Notes: generated by a model not told the origin, from the sequence alone. A stretch of DNA of 64,000 bases from Acidilutibacter cellobiosedens (GCF_004103715.1 NZ_CP035282.1:708673-772672), one strand, 5' to 3'; shown: positions 25,629 through 34,751, numbered from the stretch's first letter. Translations and numbers: made by a program.

Positions 25629-26945
25629 ATGTCACAATCAAAATTCAGTACTAAAGCTATTGATAAAATTATGAAATTTGTAAATATGAAAGGTATTGTT
25701 GCTCTGAAAGAGGGTATGCTGAACATCTTACCTTTAACTGTAGTAGGATCTATATTTTTAATTATTGGTTCACTGCCGTCCGAGCATATAAATAATTTCA
25801 TTGCTGGAATATTTGGGCAGAATTGGACGGAACCGTTTCTGCAAGTCCAGGGAGGTACATTTGCTATAATGGGAATCGTATCGTGTTTTGCCATAGCTTA
25901 TCATTATGCCAAAAATGAAGGCCATGAAGCATTACCGGCCGGTATACTGGCACTTTCTTCATTTTTTATAATAACTAATTCTTATATGGTTACGGATAAG
26001 GGTGACATGGTAAAAGATGTAATATCCAAAACGTGGACAGGCGGACAAGGAATGATTACAGCTATTATTGTTGGATTATTTGTAGGATATTCTTATTCTT
26101 GGTTTATGAAGAGGGATATTGTGATAAAATTACCGGAAAGTGTTCCCAAAGCAATATCAAATCAATTTGCGGCTTTAATACCGGCAGCTTTTATTTTTTT
26201 AGTTTCCATGATTGTATATATTATTTTTAAGTTTGGATTCAATACTACGTTTATTGAATGGATTTATCAGGTTTTACAAGTACCATTGCAAGGGCTTACG
26301 GATTCGCTTCCTGGGGTTATTGCTATTGCATTTTTTATTTCATTCTTGTGGTGGTTCGGCGTTCACGGACAATCTGTAGTAAATGGTATAGTATGCTCTT
26401 TATTAACGGCCAATGCGGTAGAAAATACGGAAATGCTTCAGGCTACAGGCAAACTTGTGGTGGGAGGAGGAGCTCATATTGTAACACAGCAATTTTTGGA
26501 TAGTTTTTTGTTGATTTCCGGTTCCGGTATAACTTTTGGAATCGTTATTGCTATGTTGTTTAGAGCAAAATCGAATCAATACAAGAGTTTGGGAAAATTA
26601 TCCATAGTACCGGCGATTTTTAATATTAATGAACCCGTTACATTTGGGTTGCCTATTGTATTGAATCCTATCATGTTTGTACCTTTTGTTGCGGTTCCTG
26701 TTATAGCTGCTTTGATTGTATACGGTTCCATTGCCGTAGGTTTTCTCAAACCGTTTTCCGGTGTTTTACTGCCATGGAGTACCCCATTTCTTATTTCGGG
26801 ATTAATGGTGGGAGGATGGAAAGGCTGTTTAATACAAGTCATTATATTATTAATGTCTTGTTTGGTTTATTACCCATTCTTTAAAAAACAAGACCAGATA
26901 GCTTATCAGCAAGAACAGGAAGCAGCAGTACAGCAAGGAAAATAG
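25629..26945 (+). CDS. PTS lactose/cellobiose-family EIIC permease
   Basis: The 438-residue membrane protein has about ten hydrophobic segments. Family motifs are WWFGVHGQSVVNGI and a substrate-loop-like FNINEPVTFGLPIVLNP. It imports and phosphorylates a beta-glucoside, chitobiose or related sugar. The substrate cannot be told from sequence. No glycosidase is present in this operon, unlike the second PTS locus at 55.5-60.9 kb. A large hairpin follows. Confidence 0.94.
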   Translation: MSQSKFSTKAIDKIMKFVNMKGIVALKEGMLNILPLTVVGSIFLIIGSLPSEHINNFIAGIFGQNWTEPFLQVQGGTFAIMGIVSCFAIAYHYAKNEGHEALPAGILALSSFFIITNSYMVTDKGDMVKDVISKTWTGGQGMITAIIVGLFVGYSYSWFMKRDIVIKLPESVPKAISNQFAALIPAAFIFLVSMIVYIIFKFGFNTTFIEWIYQVLQVPLQGLTDSLPGVIAIAFFISFLWWFGVHGQSVVNGIVCSLLTANAVENTEMLQATGKLVVGGGAHIVTQQFLDSFLLISGSGITFGIVIAMLFRAKSNQYKSLGKLSIVPAIFNINEPVTFGLPIVLNPIMFVPFVAVPVIAALIVYGSIAVGFLKPFSGVLLPWSTPFLISGLMVGGWKGCLIQVIILLMSCLVYYPFFKKQDQIAYQQEQEAAVQQGK

Positions 26946-27020
26946 TTTTAATTTATGTATAGCGTTTTCTGAGAATTGAAAATTGAATATTATGCATATG
27001 AATAAGGACATTGTTTGCTA

Positions 27021-27069
27021 AAACAAGTTCTTGCCGATAATTACAGCAATTATCGGCAAGAACTTGTTT
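27021..27069 (+). terminator. 22-bp perfect hairpin ending the PTS operon
   Basis: The arms at 27021-27042 and 27048-27069 are exactly complementary with a five-base loop (ACAGC). Only a weak T-rich tail follows (ATATACTTTG). GCCGATAA inside one arm is coincidental. Between it and the pseudogene at 27202 nothing else is seen. Confidence 0.75.
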
Positions 27070-27201
27070 ATATACTTTGTCTCAGAATATTTTAAAATAA
27101 CTATTTGTATGATAAATAGTTTCTTTTGAAAACAGGTCACGAAATTTTATCAAAATATAATAAAAAAATTTTTAAGATTCAAAGGAATCCTTTTGATTTA
27201 A

Positions 27202-27387
27202 ATTGATGAAAAATATTTTTTAAAATTATCTGAATATGATAATATATATAAGAATAGGGAAAACAGTGATTTGGATATTGCAATATATTTAGAAGGAGAA
27301 AGAGAGAGCTTTGTTAAACTTGAAATAAATGTTCAGTATAAAATAGGGCATGAGAAGTTTTTGGAATTATTTAAAGAGAGAGAATAG
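27202..27387 (+). pseudogene. Remnant of a MNT-type nucleotidyltransferase domain
   Basis: A 61-residue open stretch without a start codon reads KNRENSDLDIAIYLEGE then QYKIGHEKFLELFKERE. NSDLDIAIYLEGE matches the metal-binding DxD segment of the MntA/MNT minimal nucleotidyltransferases found as antitoxins beside HEPN toxins. The preceding GSxxRG part is degraded and no HEPN partner is visible. Confidence 0.55.
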
Positions 27388-27473
27388 TATAGAAATATGA
27401 TTATTAAAAATAAGCGGAGAAAGTTCTGCTATATTTGTATGTAGGGATGGTTGCACTGGATACTGAGAAATAA

Positions 27474-27500
27474 TAAATTTTTTTTGAATTTTGCCGATAA
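27474..27500 (+). promoter_or_regulatory. Consensus sigma-28 promoter
   Basis: TAAA at 27474-27477, exactly 15 bases, and GCCGATAA at 27493-27500: a full match to the consensus. It lies 151 bases upstream of the coiled-coil gene, whose start is GTG at 27651. No other gene lies between. Confidence 0.85.
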
Positions 27501-27650
27501 AATATTCAAATAAACTATATACCGACAATTGTCATCATAATATCAATATATGATTTTATTTATAAATATTTTTTCGCTTTAATCATTGATATTTATAATT
27601 TTTATATGATATAATTTTTTTACCGAATAAAATATAGGGGGTCGGAAAGT

Positions 27651-28139
27651 GTGACTAACGAAGAATTTCAAAAGATTGTTTTGAAAAAGCTGGGAACACT
27701 TGAGAATGGACAGAATGACCTAAATGAGAAATTTAGCACTTTAGAAACTAAGTATAGCACCCTTGAGGAGGGGCAAAGAGAGTTAAACGAAAAATTTGGT
27801 ACTTTAGAGGCCAAGTATGGCGCTCTCGAAGAGGGACAGAAAGAGCTAAACAAGAAGTTTGGTACTTTGGAAGTTAAGTATAGCACCTTTGAAGACGGAC
27901 AAAAAGAATTAAATAAGAAATATGATGCTTTGGAAACTAAATTCAGTATATTGGAAGAAGGACAGAAAAAGATCTATAAAAAAGTCGAAGTTATATATGA
28001 CCAGGTTATTGAATTGACTGAATTTAAGACGAAAGTCAATACTCAAGTCGACAGAATTGCAGAAGATAATGAGGCTCTTAAAGAAATTGTCGGAAGACAT
28101 GAAGTGGAAATAAAAATTTTAAAAAATAAAATCGGATAA
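27651..28139 (+). CDS. Coiled-coil repeat protein under sigma-28 control
   Basis: The 162-residue, fully helical, charged protein contains four to five tandem 22-residue units of the form KFGTLEAKYGALEEGQKELN (about residues 22-110) with leucines spaced as in a coiled coil. A less regular C-terminal helix follows (FKTKVNTQVDRIAEDNEAL). It has no signal peptide, membrane segment or cysteine. The perfect sigma-28 promoter makes a motility or chemotaxis role likely, but the family is not recognised. GTG start after GGGGGTCGG. It has its own terminator. Confidence 0.7.
   Translation: MTNEEFQKIVLKKLGTLENGQNDLNEKFSTLETKYSTLEEGQRELNEKFGTLEAKYGALEEGQKELNKKFGTLEVKYSTFEDGQKELNKKYDALETKFSILEEGQKKIYKKVEVIYDQVIELTEFKTKVNTQVDRIAEDNEALKEIVGRHEVEIKILKNKIG
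27714..27965 (+). repeat. 66-bp tandem repeats within the coiled-coil gene
   Basis: About four copies of a 66-bp unit encode the 22-residue helical repeat. Shared DNA stretches such as AAATTTGGTACTTTAGA recur with few changes, so the array is young enough to vary in copy number. Confidence 0.7.
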
Positions 28140-28152
28140 ATAAAAGTAAATA

Positions 28153-28198
28153 AAAAGTAGATCAGACTGAAAATATTAGGTTTGATCTACTTTTATTT
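28153..28198 (+). terminator. Terminator after the coiled-coil gene
   Basis: AAAAGTAGATCA (28153-28164) pairs with TGATCTACTTTT (28183-28194), ending in a T-rich run. Confidence 0.85.
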
Positions 28199-28199
28199 A

Positions 28200-28227
28200 T
28201 AAACATTTTTATTTGAGTTACCGATAT
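28200..28227 (+). promoter_or_regulatory. Sigma-28 promoter of the flagellin glycan operon
   Basis: TAAA at 28200-28203 and ACCGATAT at 28220-28227, 16-base spacer. It lies 110 bases upstream of the first gene of the 28.3-38.4 kb operon and directly after a terminator. It places the nonulosonate genes in the flagellar regulon. Confidence 0.72.
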
Positions 28228-28336
28228 ATTTAAGGGATAGTATATAAATAGTTGAGAAAATGGAAGAAGAATTGATGATAATTATATAGAAAAAATGCAT
28301 AATGAATGTAAAGTCGAATCTTGGAGGGTAAATAGG

Positions 28337-28963
28337 ATGAAAATATATGTTTTGAATCAAGTAATGGAATATGATAATAATAAGGATGTTATTAAAGAAA
28401 TATTTGAAAAAGGGAAGAAAATTATTTTTGATTCAAATTATACATTCAGCCATTTAAATGTGGACGGCATAGATGTCTATGATGATTTTTATGATTATAT
28501 ATCGGATAATATAAAAAATATAAAAGAGATTAAATTTGTAGCAAAAATGTTTAATGAAGTTATACAGGATGTAATTGTAAGTACATATGATTATATAGAA
28601 AATTCATTGCCTGAGATTAGAATTCTATCTAATGAATTTTATACGACTCCGAATCAAGAAGCTTGGGGGAAATTAGTTGATTTGTTTGAAGGCATTACCT
28701 GGATAATGGATACTTTTGAAGTAATTGATAAAAACGACAATATAAAGGACATAGTTAAAAGCTATGAAACATGGAATCTGTATGCTAAGGACATATATTC
28801 TTTAAAAGAACTGATGGTAGAGTTTGAGGAAATACTTTCAAGTGAAGATTTGGTTTCAATAGGAGATATTCTTTCTTATGAAATAATTCCTTTATTTGAA
28901 TCAATGAAGGAAAAATTAAATGTTCTTGTGGATAGGAGGGTAGAAGTTCATGATCTTAACTGA
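28337..28963 (+). CDS. Unknown protein heading the flagellin glycan operon
   Basis: The 208-residue acidic protein is mostly helical (DDFYDYISDNIKNIKEIKF, EAWGKLVDLFEGITWIMD). It has no membrane segment and no known catalytic motif that I recognise. The ATG at 28337 follows GGAGGG by 8 bases. An in-frame ATG 42 bases upstream lacks a ribosome site. It overlaps the Maf gene by 14 bases, so the two are translationally coupled. The obvious guess is a partner or chaperone for Maf-dependent glycosylation. Confidence 0.65.
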   Translation: MKIYVLNQVMEYDNNKDVIKEIFEKGKKIIFDSNYTFSHLNVDGIDVYDDFYDYISDNIKNIKEIKFVAKMFNEVIQDVIVSTYDYIENSLPEIRILSNEFYTTPNQEAWGKLVDLFEGITWIMDTFEVIDKNDNIKDIVKSYETWNLYAKDIYSLKELMVEFEEILSSEDLVSIGDILSYEIIPLFESMKEKLNVLVDRRVEVHDLN

Positions 28964-30809
28964 TAATATAAATATTTTAAGAGAATCCTGTCCCCAAAGT
29001 TGGGAAAAAATAAAAAGTATCGAAAATAACTTGGATTTAAGTATGGTTCATGTAGAGCCGGCTAAAAAAGAAGGACAAACCTTATTTATAAATCAGGGGA
29101 ATAAAAAGGTATACATGCATAGTAAATATGATCCTTTAAAAGAAGCGGGAACGATAGTTGACGGATACAAAGACGTGAAAGACGGTTCCAGTGTTATATT
29201 TTATGGAACGGGTCTGGGATACCATATAGAAATATTTTTAAAGAAGCATCCGAATGTTAATTATTATATAGTTGAATCTGTTCCGGAGATATTATATACT
29301 TATTTATCCGAAAAATCTTTAAAAGAACTTCCTGCCAAAAGGCTAAAAGGCATAATATTAGGAATAGATGAACAGGAGATAGTTAGTTTTTTAAATAATA
29401 TCATAGATAAAACCAGAAAAGATACCATTATAGTTGAACTGCCAATACATAAAAGTATTTTCCCTAAAGAATATGAAAGATTCTTAGATATATTTAAAAG
29501 AACAATTAAGAATAAAAAGAGTGAACTTCATACAGAATATTCTTTCCAAAAAAGATGGATATTTAACAGTATGAAAAACTTTAAATATATTGTTTCTACT
29601 CCTAACATTCTTATGGAAAAGAAAGGATATTTTAAAGGGAAACCGGCTATACTTGTTTCTGCGGGACCTTCTCTTGATGATGAGATTGAAAATCTTAAGT
29701 ATATAAAGGAAAAAGGATTAGCTTATATTTTCAGTGTGGGTTCGGCTATAAATACTCTTATATATAATGATATATATCCTCATGCAGCATGTACATATGA
29801 CCCGACGGCAAATAATCAGAAAGTATTTGCAAAGGTAAAAGAACAAAATATATCGGATATTCCGATAATATTCGGGAGCAGTGTAGGATATGAAACCCTT
29901 ATAGATTATCCGGGAGAAAAATATCATATGATCACGAGTCAGGATACTGTTTCAAATTATTATTTGAAGACAGAAGACGAGAGCAAAATGAATATAGTTT
30001 TTGATGCACCTACAATAGCTGTAGTTACACTTCAACTTCTTTATCAACTGGGATTTGATCCTATAATTCTTGTAGGACAAAATTTGGCTTATAAAGGTAA
30101 GAAGAGACATTCGGAAGGAATAGAGTACAGCAAAGATATTTCCAAAGAAGAGATAGAAAAGGGAATCTGGGTAAAATCTGTAGACGGAAGCGAAGTTTTG
30201 ACTAATGAAGGCTTTAATAGGATGAGAAAACAGATGGAATATTATATAAGCATATTCACCGGCTTAAAGGTCATCAATACAACTAAAGGCGGAGCAAATA
30301 TTGAAGGAACGGGTTTTAAAGAGTTGAGAGATATAATAGGTGAATATTTAACAGATGAGGTATTTGACGAAAATTGGTTGAACGGTACCAAAGTTATTTA
30401 TGATAAAGAATATTTAAAAGCTCAGGCTGATAAAATGGACAAATCTCATAGTGAGGCATTAAAAATCATAAGGGAATATAGAGAAGTAATAGAGAAAATA
30501 TTCAATTTGGTTAAAAATCAAAATTTTAGTCAGTCAGAGAATATGTATTCAAAGCTCGACAATATAAGATTTAAGATGAACGATAATGATTTTTTCAAAA
30601 CATTTATTCTTCCTATGAACAGGGTCAACTACAAAGTATTGATTGACGGGATAGAGAGCATGAAATCCGAAAGGGCGCCGCTTATGAAAGGACTTAGGAT
30701 TATCAGTACTTTTAAAAATTTTGTGGAAGTGTGCAACAACGATATTAAATTAATAGAGCCTGTGTATAAAGAAATGAATGAGGATGTATTATCTTTTATT
30801 GAGGGATGA
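28950..30809 (+). CDS. maf: Second Maf-type (DUF115) glycosyltransferase
   Basis: The 619 residues share with the protein at 12048 the N-terminal VYMHSKYDPLKEAG and FYGTGLGYHIEIF, the nucleotide-binding AILVSAGPSLDDEIENLKY, and the later LVGQNLAYKGKKRHSEG and TTKGGANIEGT. It probably transfers the CMP-activated nonulosonic acid made by the following genes to flagellin. Two divergent Maf proteins for two or three flagellins suggest different acceptor or sugar preferences. Confidence 0.9.
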   Translation: MILTDNINILRESCPQSWEKIKSIENNLDLSMVHVEPAKKEGQTLFINQGNKKVYMHSKYDPLKEAGTIVDGYKDVKDGSSVIFYGTGLGYHIEIFLKKHPNVNYYIVESVPEILYTYLSEKSLKELPAKRLKGIILGIDEQEIVSFLNNIIDKTRKDTIIVELPIHKSIFPKEYERFLDIFKRTIKNKKSELHTEYSFQKRWIFNSMKNFKYIVSTPNILMEKKGYFKGKPAILVSAGPSLDDEIENLKYIKEKGLAYIFSVGSAINTLIYNDIYPHAACTYDPTANNQKVFAKVKEQNISDIPIIFGSSVGYETLIDYPGEKYHMITSQDTVSNYYLKTEDESKMNIVFDAPTIAVVTLQLLYQLGFDPIILVGQNLAYKGKKRHSEGIEYSKDISKEEIEKGIWVKSVDGSEVLTNEGFNRMRKQMEYYISIFTGLKVINTTKGGANIEGTGFKELRDIIGEYLTDEVFDENWLNGTKVIYDKEYLKAQADKMDKSHSEALKIIREYREVIEKIFNLVKNQNFSQSENMYSKLDNIRFKMNDNDFFKTFILPMNRVNYKVLIDGIESMKSERAPLMKGLRIISTFKNFVEVCNNDIKLIEPVYKEMNEDVLSFIEG

Positions 30810-30813
30810 TGTG

Positions 30814-31875
30814 ATGAAGACAAATTTGGAAAATGTATTTGTATTGCCAGATTATACTATAAGAATGGTACTGGAAAAATTGGATAAGGGGGGCAGAGGA
30901 ATAGTACTGGCCGTAGATAAAGATAAAAGACTAATAGGTACTGTTACGGATGGAGATATAAGGAGGGCACTCCTTAATGGTGTAACTTTAAATAATTCTA
31001 TAAAGGATATTATTCATTATAATTCGGTATATGCTAAAATCGGAACAACAAGAGAAGATATAAAGGATATATTTATAAAAAAAGCAATAAAACAGCTTCC
31101 GATAGTAGATGACTTTGGCAGAGTTTTAGACTTAATAAGTATTAATGATATATTGCTTCCCAAGGGAAAAGAAAATCCTGTATTGATAATGGCAGGAGGT
31201 TTGGGTTCAAGACTAAAAAATCTGACAAAAGAAGTTCCGAAACCAATGCTAAAGGTAGGACAAGATCCCATTCTTTATCATATTATCAATAATTTTAAAC
31301 AGTATGGATATAACAATATACTTATTTCTGTTAATTATAAGTCGGAAATAATAGAAAATTATTTTCAGAATGGTTATGCTTATGGAGTCAAGATAGAATA
31401 CATAAAAGAGAAGAAAAGGTTAGGAACGGCAGGAAGTATATACCTTGCAAAAGATTATCTTGATAAACCTTTTTTTGTCATTAACGGAGATATATTTACG
31501 AATTTAAATGTAGACAATATGATGAAATTTCATTTAGAAAATGGATTCCCTATGACTGTTGGAACTAAGAAGTATTTTTATCAGATACCTTATGGAGTGA
31601 TTCAGCCTAAGGGAAATGCCGTAGAAAAAATTGTGGAAAAACCGGAGATAGAATATTTGATTAACGGAGGGATATATTGTTTGAATCCTGAGGTGATAAA
31701 ATATATACCGGAAAATAAATATTTTGAGATTACAGATTTGATAAATATTTGCATAGATAAAGGACTAAATGTAGGAAATTATGAAATAGAAGAATATTGG
31801 ATGGATATAGGAAAGATAGATGATTATAATAAGGTCAATGATGATGTTGAAAATATAGTTTATTTAAAACAGTGA
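30814..31875 (+). CDS. ptmE: CBS-domain nucleotidyltransferase (PtmE-like)
   Basis: An N-terminal CBS pair (residues about 1-115; LIGTVTDGDIRRALLNG, then QLPIVDDFGRVLDLI) is fused to a sugar-1-phosphate nucleotidyltransferase with AGGLGSRLKNLTKEVPKPML. In Campylobacter, PtmE of this architecture makes GDP-glucosamine, first nucleotide sugar of the legionaminic acid route. The ATG at 30814 follows GAGGG. Upstream in-frame ATGs lie inside maf. GDP- versus UDP-use is inferred from the family only. Confidence 0.85.
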   Translation: MKTNLENVFVLPDYTIRMVLEKLDKGGRGIVLAVDKDKRLIGTVTDGDIRRALLNGVTLNNSIKDIIHYNSVYAKIGTTREDIKDIFIKKAIKQLPIVDDFGRVLDLISINDILLPKGKENPVLIMAGGLGSRLKNLTKEVPKPMLKVGQDPILYHIINNFKQYGYNNILISVNYKSEIIENYFQNGYAYGVKIEYIKEKKRLGTAGSIYLAKDYLDKPFFVINGDIFTNLNVDNMMKFHLENGFPMTVGTKKYFYQIPYGVIQPKGNAVEKIVEKPEIEYLINGGIYCLNPEVIKYIPENKYFEITDLINICIDKGLNVGNYEIEEYWMDIGKIDDYNKVNDDVENIVYLKQ

Positions 31876-31886
31876 GGGTGGTTAGA

Positions 31887-32597
31887 GTGATTTGTGGTAA
31901 GAAAGTTGTAGGCATTATTCCTGCAAGAGGTGGGTCAAAAGGGATACCAAGGAAGAACATTAAAAATCTCTGTGGGAAACCTCTTATTGCATGGACTATA
32001 GAAGAGGCTCTGAAAAGCAAATATATTGATAGATTGATTGTTTCGACGGAAGATAAGGAAATAGCTGAAATAAGCAGGGAATATGGAGCAGAAGTGCCTT
32101 TTTTAAGACCTGCCGAATTGGCAATGGACGATACTCCCGGGGTAGAACCTATACTTCATTGCATAAATTGGCTAAAAGTAAATGAAAATTTTGAATCTGA
32201 TTATGTATGCGTTTTGCAATGTACTTCACCGCTGAGAACATATAGAGACATTAATCTGTGCTTAGAAAAAGTGAATAATACTAAGTTTGATGGCATAATT
32301 TCTGTTTGTGAGGTTGAGACCAACCCATATTGGACTAATATTTTTGAAGGAGAAAAGTTAATATATTTTTTGAAAGAGGGAAAGAAGATTAAATCGAGGC
32401 AGGCTCTTCCTAAGATATATAAATATAATGGGGCTATTTACATAATAAGAAGAAAAATTTTAATTAAGAAACAAACTTTAGAAACCGATAATATGACTGG
32501 ATATATCATGGATAAGGAAAGTTCTATTGATATTGACAGTAAAATGGATTTTAAATTTGCGGAATTGTTAATAAGAGAGCGTGAAAATAATGCGTAA
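31887..32597 (+). CDS. legF: CMP-nonulosonate (acylneuraminate) cytidylyltransferase
   Basis: It activates a nonulosonic acid with CTP. The 236-residue protein has IIPARGGSKGIPRKNIKNLC at its start and VCVLQCTSPLRTYRDIN near the middle, the standard NeuA/LegF/PseF motifs. The GTG at 31887 follows GAGGGTGG. The gene lies 11 bases after ptmE and overlaps the next gene by 8 bases. Sialic, legionaminic and pseudaminic enzymes are hard to separate by eye. The neighbours favour legionaminic acid. Confidence 0.87.
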   Translation: MICGKKVVGIIPARGGSKGIPRKNIKNLCGKPLIAWTIEEALKSKYIDRLIVSTEDKEIAEISREYGAEVPFLRPAELAMDDTPGVEPILHCINWLKVNENFESDYVCVLQCTSPLRTYRDINLCLEKVNNTKFDGIISVCEVETNPYWTNIFEGEKLIYFLKEGKKIKSRQALPKIYKYNGAIYIIRRKILIKKQTLETDNMTGYIMDKESSIDIDSKMDFKFAELLIRERENNA

Positions 32598-33735
32598 TAT
32601 CTTAGTAGTAACAGGAACACGAGCTGAATATGGAACTCTGAAAAATATTATGTATGAAATATGTGAAGACAATGAATTGAATTTGCAGTTAATAGTTACG
32701 GGGTCTCATTTATCCGAAAAATATGGTTATACAATTAATGATATAGTAGATGATGGATTTAAAATAGATTTTAAGGTTCCAATATTAATGGATGATTGTT
32801 CAAAAGGTTCTATAGCGAGAGAAATAGGTCTAGGAATTATACAATTTTCTCAATGTTTTGAAAAGCTGAATCCTGATTTTTTGTTGATAATGGGAGATAG
32901 ATATGAAATATTTGCGGCTGCTATTACTGCTATGTTTATGAATATTCCCATAGCTCATATTTCTGGGGGAGAAGTGACGGAAGGAGCAATTGATGAACAA
33001 ACAAGGCATGCTATTACAAAGATATCTCATGTTCATTTCCCTGGAGCTGAATATTACGGAGAAAATATAAAAAAGATGGGAGAAGAACCTTGGAGAATAT
33101 TTAATGTAGGAGATCCGGGAATTGAAAATATAAGGAAAACTGATTTGTTGACTAAAAGAGAGATAGAATCTGATCTAAAAGTTAAAATTGATAAAGATAC
33201 ACTATTGGTTACTTATCATCCGGTAACTTTAGAGAACAAAGATATTGAAATACAGATATCGAATTTACTGCAGGCACTAAATATATTGAACAAGACGGTT
33301 ATTATGACTTATCCTAATTCTGATTTGGGAAGTGATTATATTATTAAAGAGTTGGTAAAATTCTCCAATGAAAATGATAAAATTCATTTATTTAAAAATT
33401 TAGGGAGTAGAAGATATTTAAGTGTTATGAAATATTGTGGAGCTGTAGTAGGAAATTCCTCAAGTGCTATAATTGAAGCTCCATATTTAAGGATACCTGC
33501 AGTGAATATTGGCAATAGACAGAAGGGCAGACTGAAAGCAGAAAGCATTATTGATTGTTCAAATGATTGTGAAGACATTGTCTTAGCAGTCAATAAAGCT
33601 CTAAGCGGTGAATTTAAGGAAAAAGCAAAGTATGCCAAAAGCTTATACGGAGATGGAAATACGAGTAAAGAAATTGTAAGGATATTAAAAAGTTTAAATA
33701 TAGATGAAAAACTGCTTAAGAAAAAATTGGTTTAG
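32590..33735 (+). CDS. legG: UDP/GDP-sugar 2-epimerase, hydrolysing (NeuC/LegG)
   Basis: It removes the nucleotide and epimerises C2, giving the N-acetylmannosamine-like precursor. The 381-residue protein begins MRNILVVTGTRAEYGTL and has MGDRYEIFAAAITA, HISGGEVTEGAIDEQTRH and GNSSSAIIEAP, all typical of the family. The ATG at 32590 is preferred to GTG 32581, which lies in the ribosome site and gives a non-typical N terminus. Confidence 0.92.
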   Translation: MRNILVVTGTRAEYGTLKNIMYEICEDNELNLQLIVTGSHLSEKYGYTINDIVDDGFKIDFKVPILMDDCSKGSIAREIGLGIIQFSQCFEKLNPDFLLIMGDRYEIFAAAITAMFMNIPIAHISGGEVTEGAIDEQTRHAITKISHVHFPGAEYYGENIKKMGEEPWRIFNVGDPGIENIRKTDLLTKREIESDLKVKIDKDTLLVTYHPVTLENKDIEIQISNLLQALNILNKTVIMTYPNSDLGSDYIIKELVKFSNENDKIHLFKNLGSRRYLSVMKYCGAVVGNSSSAIIEAPYLRIPAVNIGNRQKGRLKAESIIDCSNDCEDIVLAVNKALSGEFKEKAKYAKSLYGDGNTSKEIVRILKSLNIDEKLLKKKLV

Positions 33736-33746
33736 GAGTGGTTGCT

Positions 33747-34751
33747 ATGTCGGTTTTTATTATAGCTGAAGCTGGAGTAAATCATAATGGTGATGTTGAA
33801 CTTGCAAAGGAACTGGTTGATGTTGCTTATAATTGTGGTGCAGATGCCATAAAGTTTCAAACTTTTAAGGCTTATGAAAGTACAGGAGTTTTTGCAAAAA
33901 AAGCAGAGTATCAAAAACAAAATATGCCTAAAGAAGAAAGCCAATTTGATATGATAAAAAAGTTAGAACTTCCTTTCGATGAATTTAGAGAAATAAAAGA
34001 GTATTGTGATAGAAAGGGAATTATATTTATTTCTACGCCTGATGGAATAGAAAGTTTAAACTTTTTAGTAAGATTAGGTGTTCCATTAATTAAAATTGGC
34101 TCTACGGAAGTAACTAATTTGGAATTTTTGAAGACTGTTGGTAATACAGGAAAACCTATAATATTGTCTACTGGCATGAGTACTCTTGGAGAAGTTGAAA
34201 AGGCTTTAGAAGTAATTTATTCCACAGGCAATAGAAAGGTTAAAATCATGCATTGCACAACTGATTATCCAACTAATATTGAGGATGTCAATATTAGGGC
34301 AATGATCACTATGAGAGCTGCATTTCATGTTCCTACAGGTTTTTCAGATCATACATTAGGATTTGAATCAGCTATTGCTGCTGTTGCATTGGGAGCGGAA
34401 TTTATTGAGAAACATATAACATTGAATAGAAATATGGAAGGACCTGATCATAAAGCATCAATGCCGCCTGATGAATTTAAAGAATATATTATTCATATTA
34501 GAAATACGGAGAAGTTGTTGGGCAGCGGAATAAAGAAGCCAACTGAGAGAGAAAAGATTATTATGAAAGATGTTAGAAGAAGTATAGTTGCTGCTTCTGA
34601 TTTAAAAGAAGGAACTATAATCAAGAGAGATATGTTGGAATTTAAACGTCCCGGAACCGGAATTAAGCCTGAATTAGTAGATATATTAGTTGGAAGAAAA
34701 TTAAAGAGAGATTTAAATAAGGATGAGATTATATTATGGAAGGATATCTAA
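33747..34751 (+). CDS. legI: N-acetylneuraminate/legionaminate synthase (NeuB/LegI)
   Basis: It condenses the six-carbon amino sugar with phosphoenolpyruvate. The 334-residue protein has the TIM-barrel start FIIAEAGVNHNGD, DAIKFQTFKA, HCTTDYPT and GFSDHTLGFESAIAAVALGA, followed by a C-terminal SAF/antifreeze-like domain (about residues 280-334, RSIVAASDLKEGTIIKRD). The ATG at 33747 follows AGGAGTGG. It overlaps the next gene by 16 bases. Confidence 0.94.
   Translation: MSVFIIAEAGVNHNGDVELAKELVDVAYNCGADAIKFQTFKAYESTGVFAKKAEYQKQNMPKEESQFDMIKKLELPFDEFREIKEYCDRKGIIFISTPDGIESLNFLVRLGVPLIKIGSTEVTNLEFLKTVGNTGKPIILSTGMSTLGEVEKALEVIYSTGNRKVKIMHCTTDYPTNIEDVNIRAMITMRAAFHVPTGFSDHTLGFESAIAAVALGAEFIEKHITLNRNMEGPDHKASMPPDEFKEYIIHIRNTEKLLGSGIKKPTEREKIIMKDVRRSIVAASDLKEGTIIKRDMLEFKRPGTGIKPELVDILVGRKLKRDLNKDEIILWKDI

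Noticed and set aside
27033..27040. GCCGATAA as a sigma-28 -10
   Set aside because: It lies in the arm of a 22-bp hairpin and has no TAAA at the right distance.
27714..27965. CRISPR-like array
   Set aside because: The 66-bp units have no unique spacers and are a coding repeat in the coiled-coil gene.
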